In this document: one piece after another, positions 1-8,335 of the stretch
Layout of the letters: each line of letters starts with the position of its first letter
Position numbering within the stretch: position 1 is the first letter of the stretch
Source of the DNA: Cryobacterium arcticum
GTDB taxonomy: Bacteria > Actinomycetota > Actinomycetes > Actinomycetales > Microbacteriaceae
Direction: 5' to 3'
DNA length: 64,000 nucleotides
Assembly (NCBI RefSeq): GCF_003185895.1
Contig: NZ_QHLY01000005.1
Location: forward strand, 372,001 to 436,000
Made by a program: the position numbers and the translations under genes
The notes under the pieces: generated by a model
Seen by the model: only the letters and a program-made list of their open reading frames with translations
Database searches by the model: none
Told to the model about the DNA's origin: nothing

Positions 1-797
1 CGGCCGGCCTCCACCATGCGGGCACGGATGTCGTCGCGGTATGCCTTCATCTCCGCCACTCCGGTAGCGGAGCAGATGATGGTGTTGGCGTGCTTGGCGG
101 CGAACGCGCGGCCGCGGGGGCTGCCGCCGGCCTGGCAGAGGGCGGGCTGGCCCTGTGGGCCGGGCATCATGTTGAGCGGACCGCGCACCTTGTAGTACTT
201 GCCGTCGTGGTCGATCGGGTGAACCTTGGTGTGGTCGGCGAAGACGCCGGTCTCGCGGTCGCGCACCAGCGCGCCCGGGTCCCACGAGTTCCACAGGCCC
301 TTGACGACCTCCACGTATTCGTCGGCCATCTCGTAGCGTTCGTCGTGCTCGTAGTGCAGGTCGAGGCCGAAGTTCTGCGCGGCGCGGTCTTCGCTCGATG
401 TCACCACGTTCCAGCCGATCCGGCCGTGGGTGAGGTTGTCGAGCGTGGCGTACATCCGCGCCGTGATGAACGGCGGGTAGAAGCTCGTGGACGCCGTGGC
501 GATCAGGCCGATGTGCTTGGTGTGCTCGCCGAGCTTGGCCATCAGCGGCAGCGGATCCTGCTTGGGTGCGTACATGTTGTACTTCAGGTCAGTCGCCATC
601 GAGCCGCCGTGCACGTCGGACACCATCAGCGAGTCCTCGAACATGACGAAGTCGAACTTGCCGCGTTCCATCATCTTCACGATGTCGACGTAGAACTCCC
701 CGTCGATCCAGCTCTCGTCGTTGTTGCCGTCGAACTGGCCGAGCCAGGACGGTGAGGAGAAGTTGAGGAACCAGCCGAGGTGGAATTTGTTTGCCAT
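1..797 (-). CDS. FMN-dependent monooxygenase, NtaA/SnaA/DszA family (LLM1), 3' end cut by window edge
   Basis: The first 265 codons of a luciferase-like TIM-barrel monooxygenase that uses reduced FMN supplied in trans plus O2. It starts MANKFHLGWFLNFSSPSW and carries the family signposts: FDFVMFEDSL, STSFYPPF, TLDNLTHGRIGWNVVTSS, AAQNFG, VRGPLN and LCQAGGSPRGR. About 170 C-terminal residues lie beyond base 1. The N-terminus is closest by eye to the paralog at 3281-4603. There is no Shine-Dalgarno sequence; a TAACCT box lies just upstream, so the mRNA may start at or very near the ATG. The gene is divergent from the deacetylase at 929, and the substrate is unknown. Confidence 0.93.
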   Translation of the reverse strand, partial: MANKFHLGWFLNFSSPSWLGQFDGNNDESWIDGEFYVDIVKMMERGKFDFVMFEDSLMVSDVHGGSMATDLKYNMYAPKQDPLPLMAKLGEHTKHIGLIATASTSFYPPFITARMYATLDNLTHGRIGWNVVTSSEDRAAQNFGLDLHYEHDERYEMADEYVEVVKGLWNSWDPGALVRDRETGVFADHTKVHPIDHDGKYYKVRGPLNMMPGPQGQPALCQAGGSPRGRAFAAKHANTIICSATGVAEMKAYRDDIRARMVEAG

Positions 798-815
798 GAC
801 CGAAGGTTAGAAACG

Positions 816-859
816 GCGCATTTCCCCTCCGCTACACGACGGCACCCAGGGCATTACGC
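816..859. promoter_or_regulatory. Paired 11-bp boxes, 33 bp apart (copy A)
   Basis: GCGCATTTCCC at 816-826 and GGGCATTACGC at 849-859 are spaced 33 bp start to start. A third related box, GCGCAATACGC, is at 867-877. The same pair at the same spacing precedes the other two monooxygenase units (7281-7324 and 19172-19215). On the minus strand a TAACCT box begins 6 nt after the proximal motif. I infer operators for the GntR/UTRA regulator of this locus. Confidence 0.6.
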
Positions 860-928
860 GAGGGCGGCGCAATACGCGAGCAACACGACATCGATCCCCC
901 GAAACAGCCGCCGCCTAGCGTGTGGGTC

Positions 929-1567
929 ATGACAGACACCGGCGCGCCCCGCCCGCACACCACCAACCTGTATTCCTTCGACCCACACGGCACCACGGTG
1001 GCGTGGACCGTCGACGACGGTACCAACGCCGAGTCGATCCGCCGGTTCGCCCTGTTCGTGGCCGAGACCGGGGTGCGCGTCACCCTGTTCCCCTGCGGCA
1101 GCTACCCCGGCTGGGCCGAGCACGCCGCGCTGTGGCGACCGCTCGTGGCCACCGGGCAGGTGCAGGTGGGCAACCACACCTGGTCGCACCGGGAGTTCAC
1201 CGACCTCACCGACGACGAGATCATCGAGGAGCTCACGCTCAACGAGGAGTTCTTTCTGGAGCACTACGGCGTGAGCACCAAGCCGTACTTCCGTCCGCCC
1301 AACGGCTCCCGCGACGACCGCACGGATGCCGCGGCCGCCCGCGCCGGCTACACCGTGCAGGCCATGTGGAGCAGCCTGCTCGTGGAGGGGCCGACCCGCA
1401 CGGCCGACGAGCTCATCGAGTCGGCCGGAGTAGCCTTCCACCCGGGCGGCATCGTGATCGGCCACCTCAACTTCGACGCCATGCAGGATGCGCTGCCCGC
1501 CCTGCTGGACGCCATCACCACGGCTGGCCTCCGCTCGGTCACCATCCGCGACGTCTTCGCCGCCTAA
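929..1567 (+). CDS. Polysaccharide deacetylase family (NodB-fold) hydrolase
   Basis: A 212-residue NodB-homology (carbohydrate esterase 4-like) metal-dependent amidohydrolase. The visible motifs are VAWTVDDG (motif 1, catalytic Asp and metal Asp), NHTWSHREF (motif 2, metal-binding His-x3-His), RPPNGSRD (motif 3) and VIGHLNFD (C-terminal His motif). It has no signal peptide or membrane anchor, so it is probably cytosolic and may act on a small amide or N-acyl compound, as the PuuE-type allantoinases of this fold do, rather than on cell wall. TAGCGT lies 7 nt before the ATG, suggesting a leaderless mRNA; GTG at 920 is an alternative start. It shares its promoter region with the monooxygenase at 797, which suggests a role in the same catabolic pathway. 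Confidence 0.85.
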   Translation: MTDTGAPRPHTTNLYSFDPHGTTVAWTVDDGTNAESIRRFALFVAETGVRVTLFPCGSYPGWAEHAALWRPLVATGQVQVGNHTWSHREFTDLTDDEIIEELTLNEEFFLEHYGVSTKPYFRPPNGSRDDRTDAAAARAGYTVQAMWSSLLVEGPTRTADELIESAGVAFHPGGIVIGHLNFDAMQDALPALLDAITTAGLRSVTIRDVFAA

Positions 1568-1598
1568 GCGGCGAGACGACCCGCACGAGACACCCATT

Positions 1599-1935
1599 CG
1601 CTGGTCGAGCCTGTCGACGCCGTGCTGAGCCTGTCGAAGTAGACCCGGTGAGACGACCTGCGGATGCCGCGGCAGCGACACGCAGGCACGTCACGAGGTC
1701 TCGACAAGCTCGACCAGCGGGATGGGCACGACACACAGACGGGACCAGCACGTCTCAGTGCGCCGACCTCCGCGACGCACCCCATCGCTGGTCGAGCCTG
1801 TCGAGACCCGGTGAGACGACCTCCGGATGCCGCGGCAGCGACACACAGGCACGACGCGAGGTCTCGACAAGCTCGACCAGCGGGATGCTCGATCAACGGG
1901 AAGCTCGACCAGCGGGATGCTCGACCAGCGCGGGC
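1599..1935. repeat. REP-like intergenic repeats, composite unit in two tandem copies
   Basis: This 376-bp gap (1568-1943) has no gene but many copies of GCTGGTCGAGCCTGTCGA and its inverted form TCGACAAGCTCGACCAGC. A composite unit (forward element, about 40 bp containing CGGATGCCGCGGCAGCGACAC, inverted element) occurs at 1599-1724 and again at 1787-1888. Three degenerate GCTCGACCAGCGGGATG-like pieces trail to 1935. Each composite can fold into a long hairpin. It lies between the deacetylase (+) and the 3' end of the four-gene monooxygenase unit (-), so it may end transcription from both sides. Confidence 0.85.
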
Positions 1936-1943
1936 GGAGGGCC

Positions 1944-3281
1944 TCAGTCGTTGGAGAGCAGGCGCTGCTTGAAGTAGCCCTCGGGCTGGGTGCTGCGCAC
2001 CAGGCCGCGGCGCTGCAGCTCGGGCACGAGGCCGTCGCAGACCTGGTCGATGTAGCGGCGGGTGATCATGCCGCCGCCGCCGGCGAAGATCAGGAAGCCG
2101 TCTCCGCCGACCTCCTCGAAGACCTCCTGCATCTGGTCGGCCACGGTCGCCGGGGTGCCGCAGAGCGGTACGGCCTCGAACTCATCGCTTGCGGCGGCCT
2201 CGCGCAGCGGCCGGCCGGCGCCCCACTTCTGGAACGCGGCCAGGATGCTCTTGCTGCCGTCGGTGCTCATCTCGGGCAGCGGCTGGTCGAGGTCGAACTG
2301 GGCGAAATCGATCTCGTCGCTCATCATCAGCAGCCGGCGCTGGGCGCGCTCGTCGGTGATGGCGAACCGCTCGGCCCGGCGCCGAGCGGCGAGTGCGTCG
2401 GTCTCCTCGATGAACGGCGACACCATGTAGAGAATGCGGATGTCGTCGGGGTTCCGGCCGAACTCCACCGCCTTGGCGCGCACCTCGTCGCGGTACTGGC
2501 GCATCTCGTCCACGCCCTTGGCGCTGGACACGATGGTGTCGGCGTGCTTGGCCGCGAACGAGCGCCCCTGCGGGCTACCGCCGGCCTGGAAGATCGGCGG
2601 GCGGCCCTGCAGCGGCGGCAACGCGTTGAGCGGGCCGCGCACGTCGAAGAACCGGCCGTGGTGGTCGATGGTGTGCACCCGGTCGGAGTCGACGTAGGTG
2701 CCGGTCTCCCGGTCCATCACCACGGCATCCTGGTCCCACGAGTTCCAGAGCTTGGTGACGACCTCGACGAATTCCTCGGCGATTTCGTAGCGCTCGTCAT
2801 GTGGCGGCAGCTGGTCCATGCCGAAGTTCTGCGCCGACAGGTACCCGGATGACGTGACGATGTTCCAGCCCACCCTTCCCTCGGTGAGGTGGTCGAGAGT
2901 GGTCATCAGCCGGGCCAGCAGGAACGGCTGGTAGAAGCTCGTGGACATGGTGGCCACGAAGCCGAGCTGCTCGGTCGCGGCGGCGAGCAGCGGAATCAGC
3001 GGCAGCGGGTCGTTCTTCGGCGCCCGCACGGTGTGCTTGAGCTCCGCCTGGGACGAGCCGCCGTAGATGTCGGCGATGTAGGTGGAGTCCTCGAGCATCA
3101 TCACATCGAAGTTCGCGCGGTCCAGGGCCCGGGCCATGTCGACGAAGAACTCGCCGGTCATCCACTCGGCGCCGGCGTTGCCCGACCAGGGCTGGTTCCA
3201 GGCCGGGGTGAGGTAGTTGATGAACCAGCCCAGACGCATCCGGTTCTGTTCGGTCGTGTTCGAAGGCATTGCAGCACCCAT
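1944..3281 (-). CDS. FMN-dependent monooxygenase, NtaA/SnaA/DszA family (LLM2)
   Basis: A 445-residue family member and the last gene of the 7228-1944 unit. Motifs include FDVMMLEDST, STSFYQPF, TLDHLTEGRVGWNIVTSS, AQNFG, RGPLN and FQAGGSPQGR. The ATG at 3281 overlaps the TGA of the upstream paralog (TGATG), which favours translational coupling; an internal ATG at 3269 is the alternative. This copy departs from its siblings near the FMN-binding loop (IFQAGGS instead of ICQAGGS) and has an unusual GGGG run (FAGGGGMITRRY) near the C-terminus, so its substrate preference may differ. No flavin reductase partner is adjacent. Confidence 0.93.
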   Translation of the reverse strand: MGAAMPSNTTEQNRMRLGWFINYLTPAWNQPWSGNAGAEWMTGEFFVDMARALDRANFDVMMLEDSTYIADIYGGSSQAELKHTVRAPKNDPLPLIPLLAAATEQLGFVATMSTSFYQPFLLARLMTTLDHLTEGRVGWNIVTSSGYLSAQNFGMDQLPPHDERYEIAEEFVEVVTKLWNSWDQDAVVMDRETGTYVDSDRVHTIDHHGRFFDVRGPLNALPPLQGRPPIFQAGGSPQGRSFAAKHADTIVSSAKGVDEMRQYRDEVRAKAVEFGRNPDDIRILYMVSPFIEETDALAARRRAERFAITDERAQRRLLMMSDEIDFAQFDLDQPLPEMSTDGSKSILAAFQKWGAGRPLREAAASDEFEAVPLCGTPATVADQMQEVFEEVGGDGFLIFAGGGGMITRRYIDQVCDGLVPELQRRGLVRSTQPEGYFKQRLLSND

Positions 3282-4603
3282 CAGAAGGCCAGGAGGTTGT
3301 CGCGGAAGGTGGGGGCACCGGCGGGGCCGGCGGTGAGGTAATCGGTGCGGGTGAGGCCGCGCGCCTGCAGCGCGGGCACGAGGCCCTCGGTGACCTCGCC
3401 GATGTACGGGCGGGTCATCGGTCCGGAAATGAGGAAGCCGTCGCCGCCGACGTGGGCCATGACCTCGCCCATCTGGTCGGCGACGGTGTCGACGCTGCCG
3501 ACCAGGTCGACCGCGTTGATGTTCCAGCCTGCGGCCACCTCGCGGAGGGTGCGGCCGTCATCGCCGAGCTTCAAAAACTCGGCCAGGGTGGTGCGGTGGC
3601 CGTTGGTGGTCACGTCGCCGGGCACCGGGGCGTCCAGGTCGAACTGGGAGAAGTCCACCTCGGTGAGGGCGCTGAGGTGGGCGAGCGCCCGCTCCACGTT
3701 GGCCTCGGCCGAGACGGTGCGGGCGGCCCAGATCTCCTGCGCCTCCGCGTCGGTGGCGGCCAGCAGCGGGCTCACGATGAAGAGCACCTTGATGTCGTCG
3801 GGGTTGCGTCCGGCAGCGGTGGCCCGAGCACGGATGTCGTCACGGTAGGCCTTCATCCGCTCCACCCCGCGGGACTGGGCGATGATGGTGTCGGCGTGTT
3901 CTGCGGCGAACTGGCGGCCGCGCGGGCTGCCGCCGGCCTGGCAGATCACGGGCTTCCGCTGCGGTCCGGGCATCGCGTTCAACGGCCCGCGCACCTTGTA
4001 GAACTCACCGTCGTGGTGGATCGGATGCACCTTGGTGTGGTCCACATACTGGCCGGTCTCCCGGTCCATCAGCAGGGCGCCGGGCTCCCAGGAATTCCAG
4101 AGCTGGTCGACCACCTCCACGAACTCGTCGGCCCGGTCATAGCGGGAATCGTGCTCCTCCAGCGTGGCCCGGCCGTAGTTCTGCGCGGCGCGGTCCTCAC
4201 TGGACGTGACGATGTTCCAGCCGGCCCTGCCACCGGTGAGGTGGTCGAGCGTGGTCATGGTGCGGGCCAGCTGGTACGGCGGGTAGAAGCTGGTAGACGC
4301 GGTGGCCACGATGCCGAGGTTCTTCGACGCCGCCGCGAGCAGCGGCACGAGCGGCAACGGGTCGTGCTTGGGCGCGTACAGGTGGTGCTTGAGGTCGGCC
4401 CGCGATGAGCCCTCATAGGCGTCCGAGACCATCGAGGAGTCTTCGAGCATGATGTAGTCGAACCTGGCCCGCTCGAGTGAGCGGGCCATGTCCTGGTAGA
4501 ACTTGCCGTTCGCCCAGGTGGCGCCGTTCTGGCCGCTGAACTGGCCCTCCCAGACGGGCGGGGAGAAGTTCGTGAACCAGCCCAGGTGGAATTTGTCGGT
4601 CAT
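3281..4603 (-). CDS. FMN-dependent monooxygenase, NtaA/SnaA/DszA family (LLM3)
   Basis: A 440-residue luciferase-like monooxygenase starting MTDKFHLGWFTNFSPPVW. The ATG at 4603 is preceded by GAAAGG at good spacing; an upstream in-frame ATG at 4627 lacks one. Conserved blocks are FDYIMLEDSS, STSFYPPYQLAR, TLDHLTGGRAGWNIVTSS, AAQNYG, HTKVHPIHHDG, RGPLN and VICQAGGSPRGR. It is third of four same-strand paralogs: 36 bp after LLM4 and overlapping LLM2 by one base. Its N-terminal sequence resembles the truncated LLM1. The enzyme should be cytosolic and dependent on FMNH2 from a separate reductase. Confidence 0.94.
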   Translation of the reverse strand: MTDKFHLGWFTNFSPPVWEGQFSGQNGATWANGKFYQDMARSLERARFDYIMLEDSSMVSDAYEGSSRADLKHHLYAPKHDPLPLVPLLAAASKNLGIVATASTSFYPPYQLARTMTTLDHLTGGRAGWNIVTSSEDRAAQNYGRATLEEHDSRYDRADEFVEVVDQLWNSWEPGALLMDRETGQYVDHTKVHPIHHDGEFYKVRGPLNAMPGPQRKPVICQAGGSPRGRQFAAEHADTIIAQSRGVERMKAYRDDIRARATAAGRNPDDIKVLFIVSPLLAATDAEAQEIWAARTVSAEANVERALAHLSALTEVDFSQFDLDAPVPGDVTTNGHRTTLAEFLKLGDDGRTLREVAAGWNINAVDLVGSVDTVADQMGEVMAHVGGDGFLISGPMTRPYIGEVTEGLVPALQARGLTRTDYLTAGPAGAPTFRDNLLAF

Positions 4604-4639
4604 CGGGCGCCTTTCGAAAAGCTGCAAGCAGGAGAAGGG

Positions 4640-5923
4640 TCAGTACGCGGTGAGGTTGCCCCGCAGGGTGTCCGCGCTGTACTCGGAGCGGATCAGGCCA
4701 CGGCGACGCAACTCCGGGGCGAGGTCGCCGGCGATGTCGGCGATGGCACGCGGAGTGACCGGGCTGTTCACCAGGAATCCGTCGCCACCGACCTCCGCCA
4801 TCACGGCCTCCATCTGGTCGGCCGCCGTCGCGGGCGAGCCCACGATCTCCAGCGACGGGATGATGGTCCCGGCGATCTCCCGCAGGGTCTGGTGCTCACG
4901 CCCCGCGAACATCTGCGCCGTGGTGGTCTTCGCCGCGTTGGTCGAGATCGGCGGCACGGGCGCATCGAGGTCGAACTTCGCGAAGTCGATGCCGCTGGCG
5001 AACGACATGTAGGCCAGCCGGCCTTCGATGTCCGCCGACATCTCGGCGTGGCGACGACGCTGCAATTCGAGGGCGTCCTCGTGGGTGTCACCGATGATGA
5101 AGTCGGTGAGGAAGAGCACCTTGACCGAATCCGGGTCACGCCCGGCATCGACCAGGCCCGCACGGATGTCGGTGCGGTACTGCTTCATCCACTCGATCGT
5201 GCCGCTGGGCGCGACGATGGTGTCGGCGAACCTGGACGCGAAGGCCCGGCCCACTGGCGAGCCGCCGGCCTGGCAGATCACCGGGATGCGCTGCGGCCCC
5301 GGCGGCACGTTCAACGGGCCCCGGCTGGAGAAGTAGGTGCCCGCGTAGTCGGACTGGTGGATCTTGGTGTGATCGGCGTAGACCCCGTTCACGACGTCAT
5401 CGAGCACGGCGTCCTCATCCCACGAGGTGAGCAGCGCGGTCACGGCCTGGGCCCAGTCGGTGGCGATGGCGTAGCGCTCGGAGTGGTCCCAGTGCTTGTC
5501 CATGCCGTAGTTCTGCGCGGTGCGGTCGTTGTGCGCGGTCACCAGGTTGAAGCCCACCCGGCCACCCGAGAGGTGGTCGAGCGTGGTCATCAGCCGGGCG
5601 GCGAGGAACGGCGGGTAGAACGACGTGGTCATCGTGGCGATGAGGCCGATCTTCTCGGTGGAGGCCGCCAGCAACGGCACCAACGCCATCGGGTCGTGCT
5701 TGGGCGACGCGAACCCGGTGCGCAAGGAATGCTCCATGGACGAGCCGTAGGCATCCGGGATGAACGAGCCGTCTTCGATCATGAGGTAGTCGAAGCCGGC
5801 CCGCTCGAGGGCCCGGGCGAAGTCGACGTAGACGTCGGTGTTGGGGAACAGCCCGCCGCGGTCGGAGTGCGGGGCGTGCCAGGCCTGCGTGGAGAAGCTG
5901 AGGAACCAACCGAGGTGGAACAT
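4640..5923 (-). CDS. FMN-dependent monooxygenase, NtaA/SnaA/DszA family (LLM4)
   Basis: A 427-residue paralog starting MFHLGWFLSFSTQAW, with GGGAAGGG just upstream of the ATG. It carries FDYLMIEDGSF, TSFYPPFLAARL, TLDHLSGGRVGFNLVTA, TAQNYG, HTKIHQSDYAG, RGPLN and VICQAGGSPVGR. It has VTAHN where LLM1-3 have VTSS, a change near the active-site face also seen in LLM7 (17839-19125). The N-terminal loop WHAPHSDRGG replaces the W-x-x-x-WSGN segment of several siblings. It follows LLM5 by 16 bp in the same orientation, so co-transcription is likely. Confidence 0.94.
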   Translation of the reverse strand: MFHLGWFLSFSTQAWHAPHSDRGGLFPNTDVYVDFARALERAGFDYLMIEDGSFIPDAYGSSMEHSLRTGFASPKHDPMALVPLLAASTEKIGLIATMTTSFYPPFLAARLMTTLDHLSGGRVGFNLVTAHNDRTAQNYGMDKHWDHSERYAIATDWAQAVTALLTSWDEDAVLDDVVNGVYADHTKIHQSDYAGTYFSSRGPLNVPPGPQRIPVICQAGGSPVGRAFASRFADTIVAPSGTIEWMKQYRTDIRAGLVDAGRDPDSVKVLFLTDFIIGDTHEDALELQRRRHAEMSADIEGRLAYMSFASGIDFAKFDLDAPVPPISTNAAKTTTAQMFAGREHQTLREIAGTIIPSLEIVGSPATAADQMEAVMAEVGGDGFLVNSPVTPRAIADIAGDLAPELRRRGLIRSEYSADTLRGNLTAY

Positions 5924-5935
5924 GGCGGCCCTTCC

Positions 5936-7228
5936 CTAGTAGGCGAGCAGGTTGTCGCGGAAGGTCGAGTGCTCGTACGACGGGCGGATGAGGCCCTGTT
6001 TGCGGAGCGCGGGAGCCAGGCCGTCGGCGATCTCGGTGATGTTCTGCCGGGTGACGGGCTTGGCGATCAGGAAGCCGTCGCCGCCGGCGTAGTCCATGTA
6101 CTCGCCCATCTCCGTGGCGATGGACTCCGGCGTGCCGATCAGCGGCACCGATTCCTGCGTGCGGTGGTTGGTGACGGCCTCGCGGATGGTGGCGCCGGAG
6201 CGGGCGAAATCGTTCATGGTGCTCTGGTGGCCCTCGTTCTTCGACAGGTCGGGGAACGGCTCGTCGTAGTCGTACTTGGACCAGTCGGTGCTGGTGAAGT
6301 AGGAGAACCCGGCCACCTGCGCGTCGATGTTCTCGGCGGATGCCTTGAGCATCGCGGCGTTCTTCTCCTCGGCCTCGGCCTTGGAGTCGGCCAGCACCGG
6401 GCTGATCAGGAACAGCACCTTGACGTCCTTGGGGTCGCGACCCAGGGCGATCATGCGGGCGGAGACGTCGTCGCGGTAGGACTTCATCTCTTCGACGCCC
6501 TTGACGGCGGCGATGATGGTGTCGGCGTTGCGGGCACCGAACTCACGTCCGGCATCCGACCCGCCGGCCTGGCAGATCACCGGGTGCCGCTGCGGGCCCG
6601 GGATGGTGTTCAGCGGGCCGCGGGAGCGGTAGTACTTGCCCTCGAAGTCGACGGTGTGCACCTTGGTGTGGTCGGCGAAGACACCGTTGACCTCGTCGAG
6701 AAGTACCGCGTCCTCATCCCACGAGTCCCACAGCGCCTTGACCACGTCGACCCACTCGTTGGCGCGGGCGTAGCGCTCGTCGTGCGGGATGAGGTCTTTG
6801 AGGCCGTAGTTCTGCATTGCCGATTTGTTGCTCGAGGTGACCAGGTTCATGCCCACCCGGCCGTTGGTGACGTGGTCTAGGGTGGAGAACAACCGGGCCG
6901 CCATGAACGGGTGGTAGAACGACGTGGAGATGGTCGCGACGATGCCGATGTTCTTGGTCGCGGCGGTGAGGAACGGGATCAACGGCACGGGGTCGAACCG
7001 GATGGTGCCACCGTTCTTGACCGACGACTCGAAGGTGCCGCGGTGCACATTGGGCAGCACTGAGGAGTCTTCCAGCATCATGTAGCTGAAGCCGGCCCGC
7101 TCCAGCGAGGTCGCCATGTCGACGAACAGCTGCGGGTTGCCGACATCCTGGCTGACATTGCCCGACCAGCGCTGATTCCAGTTGTAGACGCCGAAGCCGG
7201 TGCCCATGAACCATCCCATGTGAAACAT
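5936..7228 (-). CDS. FMN-dependent monooxygenase, NtaA/SnaA/DszA family (LLM5)
   Basis: A 430-residue paralog and the first gene of the four-gene unit. It starts MFHMGWFMGTGFGVYNW with WNQRWSGN following, almost the same N-terminus as LLM6 at 16537-17838, and also shares EAVTNHR-like and SYFTSTDWSKYDYD segments with it, so the two are probably recent duplicates. Family blocks are FSYMMLEDSSVLP, STSFYHPFMAARL, TLDHVTNGRVGMNLVTSS, MQNYG, RGPLN and VICQAGGSDAGR. GGAAAGTGG precedes the ATG. It is divergent from the gntR gene at 7469 across a region that holds the paired 33-bp boxes. Confidence 0.94.
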   Translation of the reverse strand: MFHMGWFMGTGFGVYNWNQRWSGNVSQDVGNPQLFVDMATSLERAGFSYMMLEDSSVLPNVHRGTFESSVKNGGTIRFDPVPLIPFLTAATKNIGIVATISTSFYHPFMAARLFSTLDHVTNGRVGMNLVTSSNKSAMQNYGLKDLIPHDERYARANEWVDVVKALWDSWDEDAVLLDEVNGVFADHTKVHTVDFEGKYYRSRGPLNTIPGPQRHPVICQAGGSDAGREFGARNADTIIAAVKGVEEMKSYRDDVSARMIALGRDPKDVKVLFLISPVLADSKAEAEEKNAAMLKASAENIDAQVAGFSYFTSTDWSKYDYDEPFPDLSKNEGHQSTMNDFARSGATIREAVTNHRTQESVPLIGTPESIATEMGEYMDYAGGDGFLIAKPVTRQNITEIADGLAPALRKQGLIRPSYEHSTFRDNLLAY

Positions 7229-7280
7229 GCAGTACCACTTTCCGATTCTCGTGAGGTTGTTGCAGACCAGTAGAAGCGCG

Positions 7281-7324
7281 GCGTATTTCGCCCGATGGCT
7301 GACAGTGTTTCCCGCGTATTACGC
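7281..7324. promoter_or_regulatory. Paired 11-bp boxes, 33 bp apart (copy B)
   Basis: GCGTATTTCGC at 7281-7291 and GCGTATTACGC at 7314-7324, 33 bp start to start. The second is an odd palindrome (GCGTA-T-TACGC). Spacing matches copies A and C. On the minus strand TCTACT lies 6 nt beyond the proximal box, a candidate -10 for LLM5. The region also serves the divergent gntR gene, consistent with autoregulation. Confidence 0.6.
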
Positions 7325-7468
7325 TCCCGTGGCGGGTCGAAAGGCCCCGGACATTACGACCAATCGAGGGTCTCGTTTCGCGCTCGTTACGCCATCTCCG
7401 TTCCGCCCCATCCCGAACGGGGGACACGTATATTGAGGTTTCTGCCCATAAAACGACAGGTGGTCCAG

Positions 7469-8335
7469 ATGTCCTTCACTCACAACGAGCTTCGAGCGGT
7501 TGAGTTCCAGCGCCAGCGCCTCCTGTCCCAGCCCACGCTGCACACCTCGTCGCGGCGCACGTACGAGCAGCTGCGCGCCAGCATCCGGGTGGGCCTGACC
7601 GACCCGGACACCCAGTTTCGTGAGCTGACCATCTCGCAGGAATTCGGTGCCAGCCGCAACTCGGTACGGGTGGCGCTGGCGATGCTCGCGGCCGACGGGC
7701 TGATCACCCGGGGTCCCAGGCGGGGCACGATCCTCACAAAGCAGATCATCGACTTTCCGGTCGACCGGGTACTGCCGCGGTACTTCGACATCGACCCGGA
7801 GACCGCCACCCACGGCATGGTCGTGCTCGACCTCGAGTCCGCTGTTCTCACCACCCCGGCCCTCATCGCCGAACTGCTCGACACCGATGCCGACCGCATC
7901 GCCAGCTACGAACAGATGGCCATCTTCGACGGCGAACCGGTCTATGTGCGTTCCGGCGTCTCCCCGATCACCTACGACGCCGACCAGTACTTCGCCCGCC
8001 TCGTGGCCTGCAATGCCGCCGTGGCCGCCATCACCGACGCCAGCCTCGCGGCGCCGGTCGGCAGCGAACCGCCGGCCGACGGCATCGAGATGGAGATGGT
8101 CTTCGAGCTTCTGTTCGGGGTGCCGTTCGGCCACTGCCGCAGCCGGGTGGAAGTGGTGCCGGCCGACGAACACCTGTCCAAGCTGCTCGGCATCGACCAG
8201 GGCTCCCCTCTCTTGCAACGGCAGCAGGTGAACTACGACACCTCGGGTATCGCCCGGGAGTTCAGCTTCACCCACTACCGCGGTGACCGCGCCACCCTCA
8301 CCAGCCAGCGCACCTACGCCAAGGCCGCCGAATGA
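7469..8335 (+). CDS. GntR-family transcriptional regulator (HutC-type, UTRA effector domain)
   Basis: A 288-residue regulator. Residues about 20-85 form a winged helix-turn-helix with FRELTISQEFGASRNSVRVA and DGLITRGPRRGTIL. The remainder is a UTRA ligand-binding domain ending REFSFTHYRGDRATL. ATG 7469 puts the HTH at the usual distance from the N-terminus; earlier in-frame starts would add an odd tail through the promoter region. It overlaps the next gene by ATGA. Flanked by the monooxygenase unit (divergent) and the ABC importer (downstream), it is the obvious local regulator, and its operator is probably the paired boxes. The ligand is unknown. Confidence 0.88.
   Translation: MSFTHNELRAVEFQRQRLLSQPTLHTSSRRTYEQLRASIRVGLTDPDTQFRELTISQEFGASRNSVRVALAMLAADGLITRGPRRGTILTKQIIDFPVDRVLPRYFDIDPETATHGMVVLDLESAVLTTPALIAELLDTDADRIASYEQMAIFDGEPVYVRSGVSPITYDADQYFARLVACNAAVAAITDASLAAPVGSEPPADGIEMEMVFELLFGVPFGHCRSRVEVVPADEHLSKLLGIDQGSPLLQRQQVNYDTSGIAREFSFTHYRGDRATLTSQRTYAKAAE

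Noticed and set aside
1827..2852. Plus-strand open frame over the repeat region and LLM2
   Set aside because: Begins inside the REP-like repeats and runs antisense to LLM2; composition is shadow-like.
4586..6880. Long plus-strand open frame (over 700 codons) opposite LLM4 and LLM5
   Set aside because: It is antisense to two well-supported monooxygenase genes, is rich in Arg/Gly/His/Val as expected of a GC-rich shadow frame, and has no family motif.
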